Part shown: positions 51,242-59,761 of the stretch, in pieces | Position numbering within the stretch: position 1 is the stretch's first letter | Layout of the letters: every line of letters begins with the position of its first letter | Source: Streptomyces broussonetiae | Lineage (GTDB): Bacteria > Actinomycetota > Actinomycetes > Streptomycetales > Streptomycetaceae | Length of the DNA stretch: 64,000 bases | NCBI RefSeq assembly: GCF_009796285.1 | Contig: NZ_CP047020.1 | Location: 3,286,001 to 3,350,000, forward strand | Reading direction: 5' to 3' | Translations under genes and position numbers: made by a program | Notes under the pieces: generated by a model | Database searches by the model: none | Seen by the model: the letters and a program-made list of their open reading frames with translations, nothing else | Told to the model about the DNA's origin: nothing

Positions 51242-53290
51242 TCAGGCGGCCGTGAGGGCGGGGACGATGCGCCACCGGCCGGTGGTGTTGGTCGCCTCCA
51301 ACCGGCCCTCCTGCGCCGCTTCCTTGAGCCGCAGGGACACCCAGGAGCGGGACAGGTTGTGCCGGTCGCACCAGTCGGTGAAGTCCTTCGGGCCCACGAT
51401 CATTCGGCCCTCGCTCGCGAACTCCGCCAGCGCGTCCGCGAACAGGCGCCGGGCCTCCTCCGGCGACGGCTTGCGGCCCGTCTCCTGCCCGAAGATCGGG
51501 GCCTCGTCGCCCTCCTCCGACGCGGGGAGGTCGGCCTCCGGGTCGATGTCCCGGTCCTCCGGATCCACCAGCAAGCCGCCCTGCTCCATGTCGTCCTCCT
51601 CCTGCTCGACGGCCCGAAGCGCCGTCGGCTGCTCGGTGCCGGACGCGGCCCGGCCGGTGTAGGCGCGTCCGGCGACGCTGGAGGCGGCGCCGGCGGTGAC
51701 GGGGTCGGCGTGTGCGCCGTTGCGCTGTGCCCAGGTAGCGAGCAGTTCCATGACCGGCACGGCCCGGTGCGTGAAGCGTCGGGTGCGGCCCGGGGAGGGG
51801 TAGCGGTCCTCCGGGATGCCGGGCGAGACGACGTAGCAGTAGCCCGGACGCCGGTTGCCCCACGCCCCGGGGTGGGCGCCCGCGGCCAAGACCTCGTCCG
51901 ACAGCGAGAACCCCTCGTCGCGCGCGTCGCAGCCCAGCGCGATCACCGACGGCAGAGAGGCGCGGGTGCTAGTGGACATCTGGTCGTACGACGGCCGCTG
52001 AAGCGACACGATCAGCGAGATACCGGCGGAACGTGCTTCCTGCGCGATGCCGGTGAACGCGTCGTCCCCCAGCGCGCGCAGGGTGTTGGCAGCCTCCTCG
52101 AACCAGGCCACCAGGAACGGCATCCCGTCACAGCCGCACGGCCGGCCGTCCGGGCGACAGGTGTGCTCCGGGCTGTTCTGTGCCTGCGCCGCCTCCGGTA
52201 CCCACTGCCGGTAGCCGTGGGCACCTAGCCAGCGCGTACGCGCCGGGATCGCGGCCTCGACGGACGCCACCATGACTTCGGTCGGGGTGCCACCCTCGAC
52301 GCCCCAGTCCAGCCCAGGGCGCAGGGCGGCGAAGTCCTGGAACGCCTTCGGGTCGGAGAACCACACGATCACGTCCCGGCGGGACAGGATCTCGGTCAGC
52401 AGGTTCAGGGCAGTGTCGCCCTTGCCGGACCCGGTACCGCCTGCCACCAGGACGTGGGTGGAGTTGCGGCCCGCCTCCGGGTCGCCCGGAAGCCAGATCA
52501 CCAGCGGGGCGCCGTCGTCGTACCGGCCGATGATCAGCGGCTCAGCGATCGAACCACCCAGGTTCGACGGCCCTTCCCACTCGACGACTTCGGCCAGCAT
52601 GTCTTCCGGCACGATGACCAGTTCCCCGCGCCGGGCAGAGCCCGGATCCGGGGTGTAGCGGACAGCCGCCGTCGGCAGGTCCAGGGCAGAGGCGATGTTT
52701 CCCAGTGCCTTGGTCATGTCGTCGTTGGTCTGCGTCCCCGCCTCCAGCGCGACCGGCGCCGTGACGCGGTTCGGCTCCACCTTCGCGTTGCCGATCTGCG
52801 CCCTGGCCAGACCCACCTTCTCCAACAGGCCCTTGTCCGAGCCTTCGCCGGACGCGTCTGGGTTGTGCCGCAGGATCAAGCGCACGTTCCAGGACAGGGC
52901 CAGGGCTGGCCCGCCCATCAGGTACAGGTCCCCGACCGGGCTCGCGGTCGGGCCCGCGAGGCAGGCCGCGGTCAGCCAGGCGGAGCCCGCGGCCACGGTG
53001 ATGGCTGAGTGCAGGCGCCGCTGCTGACTGGTGTTCTTGCCGATCAGCCAGGTGGCGCCGGTCAGCACCACCGAGCCCAGGGTGAGGCCCACGGCCGCCG
53101 GTGCGCTGTCGGCCCACCGCAGGTGACCGAGCACCCCGGCCAGGCCGGTACCGGCCCACCCGAGCCACGGCGGGATGTGCGGCTTGGCCCGGTGCAGCAG
53201 GTACTTGCCCACCCCGCCAGCGTCCGAGCCGCCCCGGAGCTGAAGTTCCAGCAGCTCCGCAAGCTGATGCTGTGCGTCGCGCTCAGCCAT
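51242..53290 (-). CDS. traB: TraB/FtsK-type conjugative DNA translocase
   Basis: A protein of 682 residues. Hydrophobic segments at about residues 40-130 anchor it. The motor has Walker A VAGGTGSGKGDTAL (near residue 283), Walker B MPFLVAWFEEAANTL and the RSAGISLIVSLQRPSYDQM segment. A C-terminal winged helix (KDFTDWCDRHNLSRSWVSLRLKEAAQEGRLEA) would read the clt repeats that lie just past its stop. Streptomyces TraB moves double-stranded DNA from donor to recipient hypha without relaxase or a type IV system, and none is present here. Confidence 0.92.
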   Translation of the reverse strand: MAERDAQHQLAELLELQLRGGSDAGGVGKYLLHRAKPHIPPWLGWAGTGLAGVLGHLRWADSAPAAVGLTLGSVVLTGATWLIGKNTSQQRRLHSAITVAAGSAWLTAACLAGPTASPVGDLYLMGGPALALSWNVRLILRHNPDASGEGSDKGLLEKVGLARAQIGNAKVEPNRVTAPVALEAGTQTNDDMTKALGNIASALDLPTAAVRYTPDPGSARRGELVIVPEDMLAEVVEWEGPSNLGGSIAEPLIIGRYDDGAPLVIWLPGDPEAGRNSTHVLVAGGTGSGKGDTALNLLTEILSRRDVIVWFSDPKAFQDFAALRPGLDWGVEGGTPTEVMVASVEAAIPARTRWLGAHGYRQWVPEAAQAQNSPEHTCRPDGRPCGCDGMPFLVAWFEEAANTLRALGDDAFTGIAQEARSAGISLIVSLQRPSYDQMSTSTRASLPSVIALGCDARDEGFSLSDEVLAAGAHPGAWGNRRPGYCYVVSPGIPEDRYPSPGRTRRFTHRAVPVMELLATWAQRNGAHADPVTAGAASSVAGRAYTGRAASGTEQPTALRAVEQEEDDMEQGGLLVDPEDRDIDPEADLPASEEGDEAPIFGQETGRKPSPEEARRLFADALAEFASEGRMIVGPKDFTDWCDRHNLSRSWVSLRLKEAAQEGRLEATNTTGRWRIVPALTAA

Positions 53291-53303
53291 GGAACGAACC
53301 TCC

Positions 53304-53888
53304 TTACTGCTGAGCCCAGTTCATGACCGGCTGCTGCGGCCTGCGGGCACGGTGACGGACGCGGTTGATCTCTTCCTCGTACTGCTGCTGGAAGGTCGAG
53401 TAGCAGGCCGCGGCGTTCTTGGCGGCGTCCCGCAGGGCGTCGGCGGACTTCTGCAATTTGCGGGCCACCTTCGCGGCGCGGGCCCGGGAGCCGAACGGGC
53501 GCCCCTCCGGGTCCGGGACCGCGGCCAGCACGCCCTTCATGATCTCGGCACCCATGGCCACCTCGATGGACAGCGTCACGGCCGCCGCGCGCAGGGTGTT
53601 GCAGTACTGCCGCACCTGCGCCGGGGATCCGAACTCCGGGGCCGGGAGCAGGGATTCAGCGCGTGAGCCACCGCTGCGAGCGCCGGTGCCGCCTGTGCCG
53701 TTGGTGGTCTTGTTGCCTGCGTTGATGTTGAGGGTGAACCCGGGCGCGAACGATGCGCCGAAGTTCTTGCTGTTCACCGCGCCCTTGGCGTAGGAGCCGT
53801 TGGCTCCGTCGATGAGCGGCCGGCCTGCGTGCTGAGCCTCCCGGTAGCGCCGGTTCGCGGCCCGGTTGGCGGATCCGTTGTCTGCCAT
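53304..53888 (-). CDS. Unknown AICE protein with helical C-terminal half
   Basis: A protein of 194 residues. A basic N-terminus (NRAANRRYREAQHAG), an Asn/Gly/Thr-rich low-complexity linker (residues 55-75) and a helical C-terminal half (AARSRARAAKVARKLQKSADALRDAAKNAA-like segment, then FQQQYEEEINRVRHRARRP). It has no membrane segment. It lies 13 bases upstream of traB in the same operon, where AICEs often encode an accessory transfer protein. I do not recognise a family. Confidence 0.65.
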   Translation of the reverse strand: MADNGSANRAANRRYREAQHAGRPLIDGANGSYAKGAVNSKNFGASFAPGFTLNINAGNKTTNGTGGTGARSGGSRAESLLPAPEFGSPAQVRQYCNTLRAAAVTLSIEVAMGAEIMKGVLAAVPDPEGRPFGSRARAAKVARKLQKSADALRDAAKNAAACYSTFQQQYEEEINRVRHRARRPQQPVMNWAQQ

Positions 53889-53907
53889 GAGTCGGGTTTC
53901 CTTCGGG

Positions 53908-54408
53908 TCAGTGGGAGCGGCGGACGATGAGCCATGCGGTCTGAGCGACCAGCCAGGCCAGGAGCCAGATCAGGGGCAGCGGGCCCGCGAGCGGCCCGAA
54001 CCCGGCCGCCAGCGCCAGCCAGGCGAACCCGGCCGTGGCGAGCAGGGACAGACCGGCCCGCCAGACGACCGCGGCCGTGCGTGCCGGTCGCCGGATCTGG
54101 ACGAAGCCGAGCCACAGCACGGGAGCGACGGCCAGGGGCGCGATCAGCAGACCGGACCACCAGGCGAGCGCGTGCAGGATCGCGGTCAGCGGCCATGCCG
54201 ACACGGCCAGGAAAGTGGGGGCGAGCGCGCCACGGAAGCGCCACAGCATCCGTCCCAGGAACCCGACGGCTTCGCGGATCAGGGAGGGGTGCTCCGGGAC
54301 GACGACCACGAACGGCTGAGCGCGCCGACGCCCGCGCTGGCGTGGGATGTGGATGGTGTGGACACCCGCGGCCGTCTTCACGCTGCGGGTGCGGGTACGG
54401 CTGGACAC
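53908..54408 (-). CDS. AICE membrane protein
   Basis: A protein of 166 residues. The basic N-terminus (SSRTRTRSVKTAAGVHTIHIPRQRGRRRA) is followed by about three or four hydrophobic segments between residues 60 and 160. The GTG at 54408 has AGGAG upstream. Position between the DUF2637 gene and the traB operon suggests part of the transfer or spread apparatus. Family unknown. Confidence 0.7.
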   Translation of the reverse strand: MSSRTRTRSVKTAAGVHTIHIPRQRGRRRAQPFVVVVPEHPSLIREAVGFLGRMLWRFRGALAPTFLAVSAWPLTAILHALAWWSGLLIAPLAVAPVLWLGFVQIRRPARTAAVVWRAGLSLLATAGFAWLALAAGFGPLAGPLPLIWLLAWLVAQTAWLIVRRSH

Positions 54409-54639
54409 AGCGAAACTCCTTGGTTGGAGGGGCGGTTGGGCGGTACGCGATGCCCCAACCCCCGTCTGTGCAGGTGCCGGGGGCGGGCTCACCGGGTCTG
54501 CTCGCCGGGTCTGCGAGGGTGCCGCTCGCCGGGGCTCACCGGGTCTGCTTCACTGGTGCGGTCAACTGCTTCCGGCAGTCGCAACGAGGGCCAGCCCACT
54601 TCCACTGGGCTGGTCCTCATTGGTGGTGCCGGACGACGG

Positions 54640-55695
54640 TCAGGCTTCCGATTCCTCATGGGACATCAGCGAGCCCCACGCCTTGCGCACGCGCTGTTCC
54701 CCGCCGACGAACCCGCCCTCGCGGAACGCGGTGACGGCCTGGCGGTAGGACAGCGGCGGGTCGTCGGAGTAGCGCAGGTGCCGCAGGACGACGACGAGCT
54801 GTGCATCGGTGAGCGGCTCGCCGGCCTGCGGGGTGGGCACCCCGGCCACGGCCGCGATCTCCCCCAGCGTCACGGGGGGTGTGACGGGGGCCGTCACGGG
54901 CGTGACGGGCTCCGGCGGTACGGTCTCGACTTCGGCCGCGACCTGCGTGTCTTCCTCCGTCACGGGGGGCGTGACGCTCTCCTCGTTCGCGCCCTCGACG
55001 ACGGGTGGCTCGGGGGCGGGCGTCACGCCGGGGGCGGGGGCCGTGACGGGCAGGGCGAACATGCCCGCCAGTGCGGCATCGGCGCCGGCCGTCATCCGCT
55101 CACGCTGGACGCCGACCAGGTGCGCCCCGAGCAGGGCGTCACCGGTGCCGACCTTCTTCGCGAGCTTCCACGACTTCAGCTCCGAGTCCTTGCGCGCGCC
55201 CTCTTCGGGGTGGTTCGCGGCGCGGGCCCGGTGGTAGGCGAGCCGCTGCATGACGGCCGCGTTGCGGCGCTGCGCTTCGGCGTCCACGCCGGTGCGGTAG
55301 ACCACGATCCGGCGGGCCAGCAGGCCCATGCCCTCCGCGGCCACGCACATGGCCATCGGGGTGAAGGCGAACACCACCGACTCCGTCCCCGTCGGCGCGA
55401 CTGCGGCGCCGGTCAGGGAGGCCACCGCCGGCAGCGTCCACAGACCGACCCGCACAGCGACCGGGGAGGACTGGCCCAGCATGGTAAGTCCCACCAGGGT
55501 CAGCGCCAGAACCAGCGTCGCGCCCTCACCCGCGGCGACCACCCCCAGCGCGGTAGCCGACCGATGGAACACGGAGGTGATGTTGCTGTAGGTGCCCCAC
55601 GCACCCAGACCGCCGAACGCGACCATGGGCACCGCGGCGGCACTCAGCACGAGTGCCTGGCCCCAGCTCAGGGACCGTTCTCGGGTGTCGTTCAT
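54640..55695 (-). CDS. DUF2637-type membrane protein of conjugative element
   Basis: A protein of 351 residues. Four hydrophobic segments lie in residues 12-130 (VLSAAAVPMVAFGGLGAWGT onward), followed by a charged helix region, a Pro/Val/Thr/Glu-rich linker (about 215-290) and a C-terminal HTH-like segment (YSDDPPLSYRQAVTAFREGG, VRKAWGSLM). DUF2637 proteins are widespread in Streptomyces plasmids and AICEs and are associated with transfer or spread. The following 230 bases up to 54408 are non-coding and contain repeated CACCGGGTCTGCT-type segments. Confidence 0.8.
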   Translation of the reverse strand: MNDTRERSLSWGQALVLSAAAVPMVAFGGLGAWGTYSNITSVFHRSATALGVVAAGEGATLVLALTLVGLTMLGQSSPVAVRVGLWTLPAVASLTGAAVAPTGTESVVFAFTPMAMCVAAEGMGLLARRIVVYRTGVDAEAQRRNAAVMQRLAYHRARAANHPEEGARKDSELKSWKLAKKVGTGDALLGAHLVGVQRERMTAGADAALAGMFALPVTAPAPGVTPAPEPPVVEGANEESVTPPVTEEDTQVAAEVETVPPEPVTPVTAPVTPPVTLGEIAAVAGVPTPQAGEPLTDAQLVVVLRHLRYSDDPPLSYRQAVTAFREGGFVGGEQRVRKAWGSLMSHEESEA

Positions 55696-55718
55696 CGGAC
55701 CTTCCTGTCTCGATCAGG

Positions 55719-56102
55719 TCAGGTGGTGCGCTGTTCCTCGGTGACGATGCACATCCCGCAGATGCCGTAGGAGCGCGGGATGCAGTAGCCGACATCGAGC
55801 CGGCAGCGGGGGCAGGTGCGCCGCGCGAGCATCGCCAGCGCCAGTGCGCCCCACTTGCGGGACGTCATCGGCCGCACCGGCTTGGCACGGTCGACGCGGT
55901 AGAGGTAGCCGACCCGCACGCCTCCGGCCCGCCGGTTGACCCGCATGACCTGCGCCGCGATCGGCTGACCGCCCGGCCGTAAGCCCCGCTCGCGGAGCTG
56001 ACGGCGGGTGGCCAGGCCGTCCGGGGCCAGGCGCCACGGGTAGGTGGGGATGCCGTAGCGGTCGCCGGTCGGGTCGAAGCACTTGCCGAACGCCCCCGAC
56101 AT
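55719..56102 (-). CDS. RRQRL-motif zinc-binding protein
   Basis: A protein of 127 residues of a small family typical of Streptomyces mobile elements. It has LATRRQLRERGLRPGGQPIAAQV near residue 30, a conserved RAKPVRPMTSRKWGALALAMLARRTCP stretch and a C-terminal zinc finger (CPRCRLDVGYC...GICGMC). The function is unestablished. The stop codon of the gene upstream overlaps its ATG, so it belongs to the same operon. Confidence 0.78.
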   Translation of the reverse strand: MSGAFGKCFDPTGDRYGIPTYPWRLAPDGLATRRQLRERGLRPGGQPIAAQVMRVNRRAGGVRVGYLYRVDRAKPVRPMTSRKWGALALAMLARRTCPRCRLDVGYCIPRSYGICGMCIVTEEQRTT

Positions 56103-56431
56103 CAGGCCGCCGCTCCCACCAGCGCCTCAGCCGGGATCCGGGCGTAGGCCACCAGCTCCAGCTCAGCGCCCGCGTATTCGACGGACGACCGCAGCACGCG
56201 CGTACGGCCGCCGCTCTGCGTGCCGTGGGTCACCGCGTCCGGCGCGATGCCCAGCGCGTCCCGCCAGCCCTCAAACCCGGCCAGGTCGTCATGGAAGGCC
56301 AGCTCCAGCCGCTCCGGGTAGATCGGGGTCACCCGCACGGCCGGTGCCGACAGGTGCCCGAAGTCTGCGGCCAGCAGGCGCAGCGCTCGCAGCGGCGCGG
56401 CCAGGTCGTCCAGCGTCAGACCCTCGTTCAT
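56102..56431 (-). CDS. Unknown AICE protein
   Basis: A protein of 109 residues with ATG at 56431 overlapping the previous stop (ATGA). It reads as a small alpha/beta protein (SAPAVRVTPIYPERLELAF, then YAGAELELVAYARIP) without membrane segments or Cys. No family is recognised. Its tight coupling on both sides argues for function in the same complex or for early expression. Confidence 0.6.
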   Translation of the reverse strand: MNEGLTLDDLAAPLRALRLLAADFGHLSAPAVRVTPIYPERLELAFHDDLAGFEGWRDALGIAPDAVTHGTQSGGRTRVLRSSVEYAGAELELVAYARIPAEALVGAAA

Positions 56432-56721
56432 GCCGCAACCCCCTTGCGCAGCACGCGGCGGCGGGCGGGGCGGACGAGCGGGACCACGTTGAACAGGTCC
56501 GGGTTCTCGTCGACGACCCGCGCGGCCAGGCAGATCAGGTCGTCGGGCAGGTCGCGGAACTGGGGGTCGGTGAGGATGTCGCGCGCCGCGTCCAGGCGGG
56601 CCGCGCGTTCCTCGGCCGTCTCGCCCTCGACACCCAGCCACAGCTCAACCGGAGTACCGAGGGCCAGTTCCGCGAACTCCGCGTCGGTGACGGCCTCATG
56701 ACCAGCAACGATGTACTTCAT
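56428..56721 (-). CDS. Unknown acidic AICE protein, first gene of the leftward operon
   Basis: A protein of 97 residues, acidic in the middle (GETAEERAARLDAARDILTDPQFRDLPDDLICLAARVVDENPD) with a basic tail (RPARRRVLRKG). The ATG at 56721 has GAGGAGA upstream and is preferred over the longer reading. It is the promoter-proximal gene of the long leftward transfer operon. The function is unknown. Confidence 0.65.
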   Translation of the reverse strand: MKYIVAGHEAVTDAEFAELALGTPVELWLGVEGETAEERAARLDAARDILTDPQFRDLPDDLICLAARVVDENPDLFNVVPLVRPARRRVLRKGVAA

Positions 56722-57316
56722 GGCGTCTCTCCTCACAGTGGAACGGCCCGAACAGCGGCTCCCGGAGCTCCCCGGGAAGGTGCGAGCCGTGTGCGTCGGC
56801 GTCTCGTGCAGGACGAGCGCTCACGGCCACCCGGCACCCACCGCCGAGTACGGCGCCGGTGTCGGGGACCGTGAGCACTGGTGCTCAGCGCGGGCCGGTA
56901 CGGCCCGCGAAAGGTTCCGCGATGTCAGATCACGCAATGCCGTCACCGCCCCGGAGGGCGGATCCGGGCAGGTCACCCGGCCCGACATGGGCGGTCGGGG
57001 TGGTGACCCGCACCCATCGACCGCCCGTGTTCGGGCGGCTGGGTCGGCACTCTGTTGAGTTCTTCGCAGGGCGGAATCCAGGCCTTGCTCTCCGGACCCT
57101 GCATGAGGAACATGTAATACGTGTTCCTCATCTTGCAGAGGAAGGTTCGCCTCGTCAAGCCCTTCGGCTTTGTGGAGTTCGGCGAGACCCTCGCGCTCGA
57201 TGTACCTACACACTGGCGTCAGGGCCGACGACGATCGACTTCGCAGATGTACGGCTCGGGTCGTTCTTGGCTACCGTGAAGTCGAACCAAGTCGTCCCAG
57301 AAAGTCGGTGGTTGGC
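56722..57316. other. Divergent regulatory region of the element
   Basis: A 595-base gap between the leftward transfer operon and the rightward HTH regulator gene. Several short ORFs cross it, but none has a ribosome binding site. It holds an operator-like dyad at 57104-57132 and must contain the promoters of both operons. Confidence 0.55.
57104..57132. promoter_or_regulatory. Operator-like inverted repeat
   Basis: Perfect 10-bp arms ATGAGGAACA / TGTTCCTCAT separated by TGTAATACG, 185 bases before the HTH regulator gene. It has lower G+C than its surroundings and is a likely binding site for the element's HTH or GntR regulator. Confidence 0.55.
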
Positions 57317-58084
57317 ATGGCGAACGAGCGACTGCGCGGCGCGATAGTGGACTTGGGGCTGACGCTCGACGAGGTCGCCGAACGGCTCGGGGTCGCGGCC
57401 AAGACGGTCGAACGATGGATCAACGAACCTGAACGCAAGCCGTATCGCCGCTTTCAGTTCGCAACAGCCTCACTGTTGAAGTGCGAGGTGTCGTACCTGT
57501 GGCCGGACGAGCGCACGTCAGCTGAGGTCGCCGCAGCCGGCAACGCCGAGTTGGTACGGCTCTATCCGCATCGATCCGTCGTGATGCAAACCCTGTGGAC
57601 CGACCTGTACTCGAAGGCACGACGCCAGTTCGACGTACTCGTCTACTCCGGGTTCTGGCTCACGGAAGACGCGACGTTTCACCGCATCGTCAAGGAGAAG
57701 TCGGCCGAGGGGGTGGCCATCCGCTTCATGCTGGGAGAACCGACGTCGCCCGCCGTAGCCGTACGCGGGGAAGACGAGGGGATCGGTGCGGCGATGGCGG
57801 CCAAGATCCGAAATGCCCTGGTCAACTATGGCCCACTCTTCGGCCTCCCCGGAGTGGAGTTCCGCCTCCACAGCACGACCCTCTACAACTCGATCTATCG
57901 AGCCGACGACGAGATGCTCGCGAATGGTCACCTCTACGGCGTCGGCGCCTACATGGCTCCCGTACTGCACCTCCGACGGGTGCCCGGCGGCGAACTCTTC
58001 GACGCCTACGCTGAGAGCGTTGAGAGGGTGTGGGCGTCGGCACGGCCGATCTCCTCCCCCGCCGATTGGGAAGGCACGAGCTGA
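57317..58084 (+). CDS. HTH regulator with PLD-like C-terminal domain
   Basis: A protein of 255 residues. The N-terminal HTH (LGLTLDEVAERLGVAAKTVERWINEP) is followed by a larger domain resembling a degenerate phospholipase-D-type fold (LYSKARRQFDVLVYSGFWLTED, then GVEFRLHSTTLYNSIYRADDEMLANGHLYG). Genes of this type occur in AICEs directly before a Pif-like Nudix gene, as here with a TGATG overlap, and are presumed activators or sensors of the element's replication and transfer functions. The ATG is at 57317. Confidence 0.78.
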   Translation: MANERLRGAIVDLGLTLDEVAERLGVAAKTVERWINEPERKPYRRFQFATASLLKCEVSYLWPDERTSAEVAAAGNAELVRLYPHRSVVMQTLWTDLYSKARRQFDVLVYSGFWLTEDATFHRIVKEKSAEGVAIRFMLGEPTSPAVAVRGEDEGIGAAMAAKIRNALVNYGPLFGLPGVEFRLHSTTLYNSIYRADDEMLANGHLYGVGAYMAPVLHLRRVPGGELFDAYAESVERVWASARPISSPADWEGTS

Positions 58085-58557
58085 TGAGCCGCATCGACTA
58101 CTTCCGCGACCCCACCGCCCCCAAGGCCAACTCCGTTGTCCCCTCGGTCACGGCGGTGGTCCGGGACGACTCGGGACGACTTCTGCTCATCCACAAGACC
58201 GACAACGATCTGTGGGCACTGCCCGGCGGCGGACACGACATCGGCGAACGCATCGGTGCCACTGTCGTCCGAGAGGTCCTCGAAGAGACCGGCATTCAGG
58301 TCGAGATCGACAACATCAGCGGGTTGTACACCGACCCCGAACACGTGCTGGCGTACGACGACGGCGAGGTCCGGCAACAGTTTTCGATCTGCTTCCGAGC
58401 CCACCCCGTGGGCGGCTCCCTGCGCACGAGCAGCGAATCGAAAGAGGTCCGCTGGGTTGACCCAGCGGACCTAGACGGATTGGATATCCATCCGTCGATG
58501 ATGCTTCGCATCCGGCACGGCTTGGACTCGACGCGGCAAGAGCCCTACATCGGCTGA
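58084..58557 (+). CDS. Nudix hydrolase, Pif-like
   Basis: A protein of 157 residues with an intact Nudix box, GGGHDIGERIGATVVREVLEETGI (begins at residue 46; Glu cluster REVLEETG). In pSAM2 the Nudix protein Pif blocks transfer into cells that already carry the element, and homologues sit at the same place in many AICEs. The start overlaps the HTH regulator stop, so both are co-expressed. The nucleotide substrate is unknown. Confidence 0.85.
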   Translation: MSRIDYFRDPTAPKANSVVPSVTAVVRDDSGRLLLIHKTDNDLWALPGGGHDIGERIGATVVREVLEETGIQVEIDNISGLYTDPEHVLAYDDGEVRQQFSICFRAHPVGGSLRTSSESKEVRWVDPADLDGLDIHPSMMLRIRHGLDSTRQEPYIG

Positions 58558-59114
58558 CCACCGGCAGAGGCTTCCGCCAACCGCTTCTCAACCCGGCCGG
58601 CCGCCGCGTGGATCTCCGGGGCGGCGCGTTGGATGAACCGCCCCACAATCGTGTCCGGGCCGTACCGCTGCACGATCTCGTCCAGCCGCTCGGTCGGCGT
58701 CGTTCGCGTTCCGTCCGGCGTCGTCGTCATGTCGCAGTAGAGGAGCGCGTCCACCAGGTCAGGACGCTCTAGCTCGAACTCGCACTCTAGCTCCTGCCTC
58801 AGTCCGCGCTCCTCGGCTTCCAGGAGAGCGCAGGAGTGGTGCGCGACGAGACGCACAACCCGTTCGTCCGCACCTTCCTGGTCTCTGAGGAACCGAGCTC
58901 CGTCCAACGGGTGGAAACCAGTAGCGGCGATGGTCGGCGTGTACCCGACGTCATGCAGCACGGCCGCAGCTTCCAACAGTTCCGCGTCGTCGCCCAGGAT
59001 GGGGCTCAGGGAGCGAGCGTGCTTGGCCACCCCGAGGGAGTGGGCCCAGCGGCGCGGCAACGGTTCGGACAGCATCGCTTCGGAGAGGCTGTAGGCCCAC
59101 TCAGTCAGTCCCAT
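58545..59114 (-). CDS. HD-domain phosphohydrolase
   Basis: A protein of 189 residues. The HD ligands are H in RRWAHSLGVAKHA, HD in AVLHDVGYTP, H in GFHPLDGARFL and D in DALLYCDMTT. HD proteins cleave phosphate esters, often of nucleotides. Its 3' end overlaps the convergent Nudix gene by 13 bases. HD/Nudix pairing is recurrent in AICE regulatory blocks. The ATG at 59114 has no clear ribosome binding site. Confidence 0.82.
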   Translation of the reverse strand: MGLTEWAYSLSEAMLSEPLPRRWAHSLGVAKHARSLSPILGDDAELLEAAAVLHDVGYTPTIAATGFHPLDGARFLRDQEGADERVVRLVAHHSCALLEAEERGLRQELECEFELERPDLVDALLYCDMTTTPDGTRTTPTERLDEIVQRYGPDTIVGRFIQRAAPEIHAAAGRVEKRLAEASAGGQPM

Positions 59115-59125
59115 GGCGGCCAAGA

Positions 59126-59572
59126 CTACGGCTGGACGGTGGGCGTTGGGAGAGCACGCACCGTTCTCCCCTTGCCATGGATCGTCGCAAGCAGGCCGTT
59201 CCCCTCCATCTGAGCAAGGACGCGACGCACCGCTGTACGTGAAGCGCTGAACCGTTCACACAACTTCGCTTCAGACGGGTACGGATCGCCCACCGAAAGC
59301 GAGTCCTCCGTGATCACATCGGCCATGCGCTCGGCAAGAGACCGACGGTCCTCACCCCGAACGACGCGCCACCCGATCCCGGGGGCGGATTCAACGAGGC
59401 CGTCGGCTTCGAGAACCTTGAGGGCACGACGGATCGTGTTGCGGCCAACACCGTGCGAGCGCATCATGTCGGCTTCCGACGGCAGGGTGTCGACCCCCTT
59501 CCCTTCTTCGATGGCGGTCCGCAGTGCCTCTGCGATGACCAGGTAGGTTCCACGCGGACTAGCCTCGGGCAC
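59126..59572 (-). CDS. GntR-type regulator with two winged helices
   Basis: A protein of 148 residues made of two consecutive GntR-like winged helices. The first is IAEALRTAIEEGKGVDTLPSEADMMRSHGVGRNTIRRALKVLEADGLV and the second is MADVITEDSLSVGDPYPSEAKLCERFSASRTAVRRVLAQMEGNGLL. No effector domain follows. GntR proteins such as KorSA repress AICE genes; the tandem fold could bind two half-sites as a monomer. The GTG at 59572 has GAGGAG upstream. It probably controls the divergent operons of the element. Confidence 0.8.
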   Translation of the reverse strand: MPEASPRGTYLVIAEALRTAIEEGKGVDTLPSEADMMRSHGVGRNTIRRALKVLEADGLVESAPGIGWRVVRGEDRRSLAERMADVITEDSLSVGDPYPSEAKLCERFSASRTAVRRVLAQMEGNGLLATIHGKGRTVRALPTPTVQP

Positions 59573-59761
59573 TTCCGCTCCTCTCGCGTCGCTCTATGAC
59601 TCGATGCCAAGGATCCCACGGTCGCGGAACGTCGAGGGGCGCCTCTGTGACGACCGGCCTATCTCCGGCAAGGACGATCCCCCTGTCACTTCGTACGAAG
59701 CTTGATCTGCTCCTCCAAGAAGCCGACGACAGTCAGTGACCACAGTGCTACATTAAGGCCC

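Larger units (their letters stand above)
45545..59572. mobile_element. Actinomycete integrative and conjugative element (AICE), minimal extent
   Basis: The span includes all modules of an AICE: integrase and excisionase, replication (iterons, DUF3631 ATPase, Prim-Pol, SSB), intramycelial transfer and spread (TraB/FtsK, clt, Spd proteins) and regulation (HTH, Nudix/Pif-like, HD, GntR). The left end is put at the hairpin beside the integrase 3' end, as attP normally adjoins int. No matching repeat was found up to 64 kb, so the right end is unknown and may include the defence genes at 59.7-63.9 kb or lie beyond the window. Confidence 0.85.

Noticed and set aside
56973..57158. Minus-strand ORF of 61 codons in the divergent region
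   Set aside because: No ribosome binding site, weak codon bias, and the segment holds an operator-like dyad instead.
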